Assembly (NCBI GenBank): GCA_035578155.1
Contig: JAPWDM010000005.1
Span: forward strand, 26,162,877-26,226,876
Length of the DNA stretch: 64,000 bases
Direction of reading: 5' to 3'
Origin: Brachynemurus nebulosus
Taxonomy: Eukaryota > Arthropoda > Insecta > Neuroptera > Myrmeleontidae
The notes beneath the pieces are model-generated. The model saw only the letters and a program-made list of their open reading frames with translations. It was not told the origin of the DNA and ran no database searches. The position numbers were made by a program, and so were the translations under genes. Shown piece after piece: positions 57,365 through 64,000 of the stretch (positions are counted from its first letter, which is position 1; each line of letters begins with the position of its first letter).

Positions 57365-60012
57365 ATAGTGTTTTATTATTAGTAAATATAGAAAGAAATT
57401 TTTTGAAAAAATTTATTTTGCTGTATTTTTTTCAAAATTGTGTGAAAATCCCCAAAGATAATCTACATGGAATATATACCTATAAGTATTTAAAATATGT
57501 ATTCAACATTTTATGACTGCTTGAAAGCAATATGTACCTATAATAGCATCTATAAAAATTTATATTAAGAAATAGTTAGTATCATAAAATTAGTAAATAT
57601 AAATTTAATTACTAATAAAAATAGTTATTACTCATTGTTTCAATGTTTCAACTATTACATTACAAATATTACTTTTAAAAATTTTTTAATTAGTTACTGA
57701 AATCTGAAAATTAAACAAAAGAAACGAGCAGACCTCTTTTTCAATAATTGAAATTCTTAATATTTAAGTACCAAATCCAACTGAGATAGTGAGATATAGA
57801 TATCCTTCCAAATTTCCAGCTTTCTTTTGCTTGAAACCTAATATTTATTTTTTTTTAATTTTTAAAAATGTTTCAAATTTTAAAAATACTTTTCTATGTT
57901 CGAATTTAAGCCACAGTATTAAGTTTACTTAATTTTAAGACGTTTATTAAACTTGACTTGAATAATGATTATATTATCCACTTCTTAAGTGTACTTATCT
58001 TAATCTTTCATGTATAAAAGATTAATTTCCTCTTAGTACGTAATTCAATTTATAAATAAAAACATTGCATAAGCATTAATCAGTAGATATTGTCAATAAA
58101 ACAAGTAAATTTAAAACTATTTAAGGTCAAAACTGACTCATAATAACACACACAAATCATGATTATGTTACTTAAATATAACTATTGAAAATTTACTTAA
58201 CAATACCTAGAATATTTTCCTTTTTACAGAAAATGCAGCGTGAATAAATTCAATCCCACGCGTTGATTTTACACAATTTTTAAAAGAACCCATAATCTTT
58301 AGTAAAATATGTTAAACTAAATTCGATTTTTTTTAAAATTACCCAATAATTTTAAAGAATTTATTGACTAACCTTAAAAATAACAATGCGATAACTGTAC
58401 AAGCCAAATACCAAACGAAAATTATTCAATCACACTTCCAAAATATTTTTTATAAAAATCCAAAAAACTAATCATAAAAAATCACAACACACTTCAAATC
58501 AAAACAAAACCAAAAACCAATATAACACACTCATTTGATAATTAAAAATTAAAATAAAAACACATTAAAACAAATTTAAATTAAAAATTATTCAAATTAT
58601 TCAAAATCATTGTTTAAAATTTTGATTTTAAATCAAAATCATAGCATAACACCATTCAAAACAATCAAACGTAGAGCGCTTTTGTTAATACGAAACGTCA
58701 CTATCACTTCCACTTAGAGCCAACGGTGGCGTCACACTACAGTTTTAAGATCGACATCACCGGCAATATTTGGTTTTCACCATTATTATAGAATTCTCTA
58801 CACTCCAGTCACACACTCACCATCTCATTTTTATTCAATATTCATTCATATACTCTATCCTTTTTTTCACGTTTTGGTATATTATATCTACGATAGGGCA
58901 CGCTTTTGCGTCGGCGCTCCAAACACAATTTTACCAATTTATTCATGTCGAAAAATATACAGATTGTGTACAAATACATAACAATTAAAACAAATGAAAT
59001 TTATATCGTGTTACATAAATTTACATTTCACAAAATAAAATTATCATATCTTTTAAGTATTCTAAAAATTTCTACAATTGTTATAAAATACTCAAAAAAT
59101 ATGAAAATATCACGCAAAAATTGTGAAACTTGAAGTCAGCAATTTTCTGGGTAATGACAGATTTCATAAATTTATAACCACACTTGATAATTTTTAGAAT
59201 ATGAATCAGTTTAGATTAATTAAAACTTTTGAAACAAAAATAATATACTTACGCATGAACAAACAAGACCAATAACATGCTCAGTTTTCGTCCTTTTCTG
59301 AATAAAATTACATACATAACCTAATTATTTTTTAACACCAAACATCAAATGTGACAAAATAAAAACAAGTTATAAATCATTTGTATGAAATTATCAACTT
59401 TTTGGTGCAATTTTTTAAAAGATAAAAATTAACACCTAGGAATATAATTGGGAATTTAATAAAAACAATAATTGTTGAGAAATTTAACAAAATGAAATAA
59501 AAAGATGTTCATTACATCAATAAGTTTATAATTTATTTTGTGTTACGTTTCGGCGTTGGTTCCTCTTGTGTTTATTCAAACTATATTTTTATATTTATTT
59601 TAAATGTTTATGCTGCACTCTATGAATTAAATTTGTAATTACAATTACCACGTAGACCACGTACGCCACTGTCGGTAATACAGTACCTACAGTACGTTTA
59701 ATAATTTGTCGTCTACATACATTTTTCTCCCAGTGTGATCGGTTACGGAGAATACGATGATAAATATTTTTGTCATACGACATGAATAAAAGTTAATCCA
59801 ATGTCCGTTAGGTGTTCGCCGTGTTTGACGAGGTGCATACGTGCAGTAAATAATCATGTATAAGATGTATAATCTTTGACAAAAACTTCACTACATATGA
59901 TAATGTGTAATGATTGACTATAATTTTACTGTACAAATTGAACAAAAAATGGTTTATTTATTATAACATTGAATTAATGTTTATTTTTGTTTATATTTTA
60001 ACGAATTTTAAG
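57365..60012. other. AT-rich intergenic DNA upstream of AMBRA1
   Basis: Long AT-rich stretch without recognised coding. Less AT-rich islands at 58670-58760 and 59640-59840 could be promoter or first-exon sequence of AMBRA1 or of a divergent gene, but nothing decisive is visible. Confidence 0.35.
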
Positions 60013-60182
60013 GTGAGTCTCGCGACGTAACAATTAATATTCAGACGTACTATTTACATACATAAATATAGACACATACCTACAGTATTTTGAAAAAAAT
60101 TTTTTGTATAAAACGCATTGATTAAAATTCTCCACAAATGAATGTTTAAAATGAAAATTACGTAGGAAATTTTTCGTTACAG
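60013..60182 (+). other. Probable 5'-UTR intron of AMBRA1
   Basis: A strong donor AAG/GTGAGT at 60013 and an acceptor TTTCGTTACAG ending at 60182 bracket 170 bp, with the ATG eight bases into the next exon. The upstream non-coding exon would end at 60012; its start is not visible. Confidence 0.5.
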
Positions 60183-60190
60183 TTTTTAAA

Positions 60191-60334
60191 ATGCCTCGCA
60201 TCTGTAAAAATCAAAAATTAAATATGTTACAAGCGTACCATCATAGGGAATTGGGAATGTCAAGCAATCATATAAATCAGGAATTACTAGCAAATGCCGA
60301 AGATCGATTTGTCAACAAGGATCATGACGAACTG
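60191..60334 (+). CDS. AMBRA1: AMBRA1 coding exon 1
   Basis: 48 codons (MPRICKNQKLNMLQAYHHRE onward) ending at GAC GAA CTG before donor GTACGT; phase 0. Less conserved than the following WD40 exons, so the exact start is inferred. Confidence 0.75.
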
Positions 60335-63300
60335 GTACGTGTTTTACAAAGTGATTAAAATATTTTTGATAATTTTGTGAAGTTTATTTATGTGATTTTT
60401 TCGTTGGTTATAGAATTGTGAGATGCCGGGAATACCTCGATCAACATTTTTGATGGTTTTCAGTCCAGATGGGTTTGTATAATAATTTATTTTTAATCAA
60501 TTATTATAATCTTTGGATTAGTAAAATTTTCTTATAGACCTAGACTATCACCTAGTTTTCGAAAAAGGCATTAAGATAACTATTTTGATTTTAGTACGAA
60601 AGTAGCATCGACTCACGGGAATCACAATGTTTACGTAACAGACCTTCGGACTGGTAAGAATATCAATACGTTAGTGGGACATCCAAGGACACCTTGGTGT
60701 ATAGCCTTTCATCCATCGTCTAATCAAATATTAGCCACAGGTTGTTTAGGTGGTCAAGTTCGGATATGGGATTTAAGTGTAAGTGATTTCAAACACCAAA
60801 TGAAACTCTTTTATTAGTTGAATCATCCCATTTTAACTCACTAGATTTGTTAACCATTACAGTGGAGCTTCACTAAAGTTACGAAAAATTTGGTAAACTC
60901 TAGTGAAATTTAACTTTAGTGAAGCAAATTGAGATCAGTGGCGGTCATTTAATACATGATCGGGAGTAAATAATAATTTAAGCCATAGGTGACGTAGAAG
61001 AGCAAACTATTTAATAATTTACATTCCAGTGGATTAATTGGATTTTTTATACTAATGTATAAATTTTATTAAAAATATTACTGTTAGAAAGTTCTTCATT
61101 ATAGATATATCTGCTATAGAAAATTTTTTTTTGTCCCTTGAACGGACAATTGACAAGTACCGTATCTATTTTTAAATCTATTTAAGCAGCTAGGATTTGC
61201 TTTGGATTCACCAAATTCTCCGATTTGGTTATTAAGTACCTGGTATTCAAGTATTTTGGTATTTATTATTTAAATTTATTTATTATATTAAGTGAATAAC
61301 TGAATTGAGTTAGTAGCATTCAATCAGATCACTCGCTTTGTATTTACTCGTATCCGAAAAAAATTTTAAAAACTTTAGAATTCAACATTTTAGAATTCTT
61401 TTTGCATAGTCTAGAGAAATATTTTTATTAAAAAACACCACTGATTTGTTTACGTGTTTGTTTTAAGACTATAATTTATTGGATTTATAGTTCAGCTCAT
61501 AATCAATCTTTGTTATGCCATGAAGAATATGTAATTAATATTATTTCCCTTTGTTTTTGTTATATTGTTCGATTTTCCACTTTTAATAAACATAATTAGC
61601 AACATTTATGAATTTTAAGTTACAAACAAAGTTCTAAAATTCAACAGAGAAAAGTTTAAATTTGAATACTCTTATGACATCTAAACCAATTTCCTTAAAT
61701 CATACTATATGTAACTGTTTCTTTTTTTTTTTTTTTTTTTTTTTTTACTAATAATTAACAAATTTTCATTTTTCTAAAAAAATGTTTTATTTATACTATA
61801 CAGTGTATATTGGTGCTTGATAAGTTCGTAAATGAATGAAATATACATATATTGCATATTTAAATTAATCGGTGTTTTCATAAAACTGGTGGAAAGATAA
61901 AGCTCCCAAACACATCCTTACATAAAATTCAACAGAGAAAAGTTTACATTTGAATACTCTTATGACATCTAAACCAATTTCTTTAAATAATACTATATGT
62001 AACTGTTTTTTTTTTTACTGTGCATATAGCTTTTATAGAATTTATAATATCTTTGTCTTAAAAATATATAATGTAAAAATATAATTTCTTTCTATCTCTA
62101 TAAAATCCTCTTAACTTTAATGAGAAAAAAGTGACGTCACTTAACAAAACTGATGTTAACTTTTCCGAAGCTCTACTGTACAAGTCCAATGAGATAGAGT
62201 GGGTTTAGCATTTACTGTTTATGTTTAATTACGTTATATGCTCAGTAACAACCATTTCAGACTTATTCAGTTTTATATATCAGGGAGGAAGTGAAGTGTG
62301 GACGACAGATTGTCAGACTGTAATCGCATCTCTGGCGTTCCATCCAATCGATCGATTATTAGTCATTGCAACGTTTAATGTACTCTATTTTTGGGATTGG
62401 AGCCAACCGAAACCGTTTATGCAAGCCACAACGAATAATGTAAAGGAAAAAGTTAGGTAAGATCGAATTGAACCGTTTCCGTTGAAATCGCAAAAATTAT
62501 TTTCCCGGTTCCAATTGCAGATACGTTGCGTTCGATCGTTTAGGCCATAAATTAATCACAGGTATAGCCAATATGCAAACAAATACCACACGATTTTGGG
62601 AGAGGACGCGAGCACCTCATCATTTTTTATCGCAGCAACCTCCAAATCGGGCTACGCCAATTCCTATACAGAATGTTTGGCATTCAAGACGAAACGGGCG
62701 TCCAGTTCGACCTGCATCGTTTAATTCACAGGTAATTGTTAAATGGTTGAGCGCTTGTTGCTTATTAACCCATCGAGTCTTAAAAATTATCATTTTAGGC
62801 CAATGATTGGCAAATTTTTAATAGGTATTAGAAAAATTCATAACGTTTTTCTAGAAGTGGTATATATTACGTAAAAAATCACGTAGATTGTAATGGTGCA
62901 AATTGAAAGTAAATTTTTTGTCTTCGTTATATAGTTTTTTTTTTTTTTTATTATTTTTAATTTTTTTCAAGCTGATCATCCATTATTTGGACGAAGCTTG
63001 GTAACATTATTTCTCGAGTCCTTATAATAAATAGAATCGTGACATGTCTGCAGTTTTCTTTCCAAAACAGAGCGAAAGGCTTCAAAATTAATTATCATAT
63101 GTTTAAGTAAATATTTTTGAGTACATAATTATTGGGCCAATTCGTATCGGTGTAAGCCAAAGTCGCTTACTCTTATTTTTAATCACATTACACTTGTTTT
63201 GAAGCGCACTTGGCTTACTTTTGAGATATTTGTATATTCCTGTCCCACTTTCCATGTTCTAGAGAGAAGGGTCAAGTACATATTAACGTTCGGAATGGTT

Positions 63301-63884
63301 CGGAATGACATGGTAGCTGCGTAGCTACTGTTACTCCGATTTCGATTAAATTCATAGGGGACCAGCTAGGAACCAAAATGCATAATTTCTGAAAATTTCA
63401 TTAAAAACAATCGAATAGTTCAGAAGTTATGCCATTTGGTGCAAACTGGCGACATACAGACGGACGGACGGGCAGACAACAAACCAAAATTGTTCAGGAA
63501 GCTCTAAAACGTAAAATGTGCGTAAGAAATTTTATTTTGGACGGAAAAAATTTATTATTTTTCAAAAGTGATCACAATGCTTTCGCTACTTTAGTAGTCT
63601 CGGAAGCAAAATATGTTTACGTAATGTTTCGTGAAAATCAGTTTTGGATATTTTTGTTATATGTATTTTAATCAGTGTTACAATAAAAAAAAGTAACTTT
63701 CAGACAATTTATAGCTTTTTGGAGGATATTTTGAAACGGCAAATTTTTGCGTAAATTTTTAAAAGCTACTAATTCAGTAAATATTCAGTCTTTTTGTTTT
63801 CTTAGAAACAAAATTATTCCTCTAATATTGGCAATGCAAAGGTTATGCGAGCGCCTTTGGTGGTAAAATTAGAAGCTATGTCAA
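60191..63884 (+). CDS. AMBRA1: AMBRA1 autophagy regulator, N-terminal part (six exons)
   Basis: Exons 60191-60334, 60414-60472, 60595-60778, 62284-62456, 62521-62731 and 63806-~63884 join in frame to about 283 codons. The order RSTFLMVFSPDG, HNVYVTDLRTG, HPRTPWCIAFHP, GCLGGQVRIWDLS, GGSEVW, IASLAFHP and FWDWSQPKPF matches the N-terminal WD40 repeats of animal AMBRA1. In other animals AMBRA1 binds Beclin-1/VPS34 and ULK1 regulators to promote autophagy, and through its WD40 part binds DDB1 as a CRL4 ubiquitin-ligase receptor for D-type cyclins. The family is around 1,000 residues or more, so most of the protein lies beyond the window. The ATG at 60191 is the first in frame and follows a likely UTR acceptor. 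All introns are GT/AG; two (1,505 and 1,074 bp) are swollen with repeats. Confidence 0.9.
60414..60472 (+). CDS. AMBRA1: AMBRA1 coding exon 2
   Basis: NCEMPGIPRSTFLMVFSPDG. The acceptor is GGTTATAG; the donor GTTTGT at 60473 leaves two bases (GG) that join T of exon 3 to make Gly. Start of the first WD40 blade. Confidence 0.88.
60595..60778 (+). CDS. AMBRA1: AMBRA1 coding exon 3
   Basis: 61 complete codons after the split glycine, with HNVYVTDLRTG, HPRTPWCIAFHP and ending GCLGGQVRIWDLS before the consensus donor GTAAGT. The alternative reading with the full GGGTTT in exon 2 would hit a stop, which fixes the phase. Confidence 0.93.
60779..62283 (+). other. AMBRA1 intron 3 with internal duplication
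   Basis: A 1,505-bp intron. A ~90-bp segment (TTCAACAGAGAAAAGTTT ... CTATATGTAACTGTTT) occurs at 61635-61723 and again at 61922-62010, each ending in a T run. A loose inverted pair lies near 60865-60925 (GCTTCACTAAAGTTAC / TAACTTTAGTGAAGC). Confidence 0.75.
62284..62456 (+). CDS. AMBRA1: AMBRA1 coding exon 4
   Basis: GGSEVWTTDCQTVIASLAFH at the start and FWDWSQPKPF near the end, a WD40 blade. Acceptor TTTATATATCAG; donor AG/GTAAGA; phase 2. Confidence 0.93.
62521..62731 (+). CDS. AMBRA1: AMBRA1 coding exon 5
   Basis: RYVAFDRLGHKLITGIANMQ at the start, continuing to VWHSRRNGRPVRPASFNSQ. Last conserved WD40 part, then a Pro/Arg-rich linker. Acceptor CCAATTGCAG, donor CAG/GTAATT, phase 0. The intron before it is only 64 bp. 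Confidence 0.9.
63014..63133 (-). mobile_element. Truncated MITE of the 7.4-9.5-kb family
   Basis: Starts GAGTCCTTATAATAAATAGA and reads to GAGTACATAATTATTG, then is cut by the foldback half. Orientation as array copies 2-5. Confidence 0.8.
63134..63293 (+). mobile_element. Half copy of the 9691-10040 foldback
   Basis: GGGCCAATTCGTATCGGTGT through GAGAGAAGGGTCAAGTACAT to AACGTTCGG: the left arm only, ending where the intact copy has its central palindrome. Confidence 0.85.
63302..63625 (-). repeat. Copy of the 33.5-kb repeat family
   Basis: Reverse complement of about 33510-33810: GTAGCTACTGTTACTCCGAT, CATACAGACGGACGGACGG and TTAGTAGTCTCGGAAGCAAA. Lacks the second ~155-bp unit present at 33830-33970. 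The open frame across it is not a gene. Confidence 0.8.
63806..63884 (+). CDS. AMBRA1: AMBRA1 coding exon 6 (3' end uncertain)
   Basis: After acceptor TGTTTTCTTAG the frame reads KQNYSSNIGNAKVMRAPLVV and KLEAMS. Read through, it stops at 63902-63904. A donor GTAAAA at 63885 would let the gene continue beyond the window, as expected for a family of around 1,000 residues or more. The donor is weak, so the exon end is provisional. Confidence 0.6.
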
Positions 63885-64000
63885 GTAAAACCGTATACGT
63901 TTAACTGGCAGTATAAATATAGATATGATACAAATTATGTGCGAGTTACGGACGAATTTGCCGTAATTTTAAAAATATCAGTATAAATATGCAGGATTAG

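Larger units (their letters stand above)
62732..63805 (+). other. AMBRA1 intron 5, composite of three repeat families
   Basis: Contains, in order, a truncated copy of the 7.4-9.5-kb MITE (63014-63133), a half copy of the 9.69-kb foldback (63134-63293), and a reverse-strand copy of the 33.5-kb repeat (about 63302-63625). The three adjoin with no unique spacer of note. Confidence 0.8.

Noticed and set aside
62221..62283. Alternative AMBRA1 start upstream of exon 4
   Set aside because: This is intron sequence read through into exon 4; the CAG acceptor at 62283 and in-frame joining to exon 3 explain it.
63429..63671. 80-codon plus-strand frame
   Set aside because: Lies across a reverse copy of the 33.5-kb repeat inside an AMBRA1 intron.

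Overview
The window looks like a strongly AT-rich arthropod, most probably insect, nuclear genome. It has short spliced exons with GT/AG introns, a clearly recognisable animal autophagy gene, long (TA)n and poly(A/T) tracts, and a dense layer of small DNA transposons. I cannot fix the order from sequence alone. Nothing points to bacteria, organelles or virus.

Only two protein genes can be supported. At the left, on the minus strand (975-2438), is an uninterrupted 487-codon hAT-transposase-derived protein with a BED-like zinc finger (CGGBP1-like architecture). It has its own poly(A) signal and a possible spliced 5' leader. At the right, on the plus strand (60191 to beyond the window), are the first six coding exons of AMBRA1, the WD40 autophagy regulator and CRL4 substrate receptor; the gene runs off the right edge. 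A dead, rearranged PIF/Harbinger (HARBI1-like) transposase lies at about 11.3-12.1 kb.

Almost everything in between is repeats. 4.8-10 kb: palindromic and TA-inserted MITEs, (TA)n tracts, a 16-bp minisatellite, a tandem array of six copies of a ~305-bp MITE (one with a nested MITE whose empty site can be reconstructed), and a near-perfect 350-bp foldback. 13.5-15.1 kb: seven copies of the 15-bp near-palindrome GTAACGTGAGTTACC in 1.28 kb, in otherwise non-repetitive DNA, followed by a coding-like stretch. 15.4-22.9 kb: several MITEs and a 551-bp foldback. 27-37 kb: hAT, Harbinger and TA-type MITEs, several with exact target-site duplications, and a 1-kb foldback whose arms carry a tRNA-like segment. 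40.1-46 kb: a 5.4-kb tandem array (three ~1.27-kb units then two ~0.77-kb units) whose terminal motifs fit a Helentron-type rolling-circle element. 47-57 kb: hAT, Harbinger and TTAA-flanked elements and a 1.1-kb palindrome. The last AMBRA1 intron holds fragments of three families found elsewhere in the window.

The two genes show no functional link. The strongest candidates for something undescribed are the GTAACGTGAGTTACC cluster, the Helentron-like tandem array, the tRNA-like foldback, and an unclassified dispersed family present five times. Family assignments rest on target-site duplications, terminal repeats and remembered protein motifs; no database search was possible.
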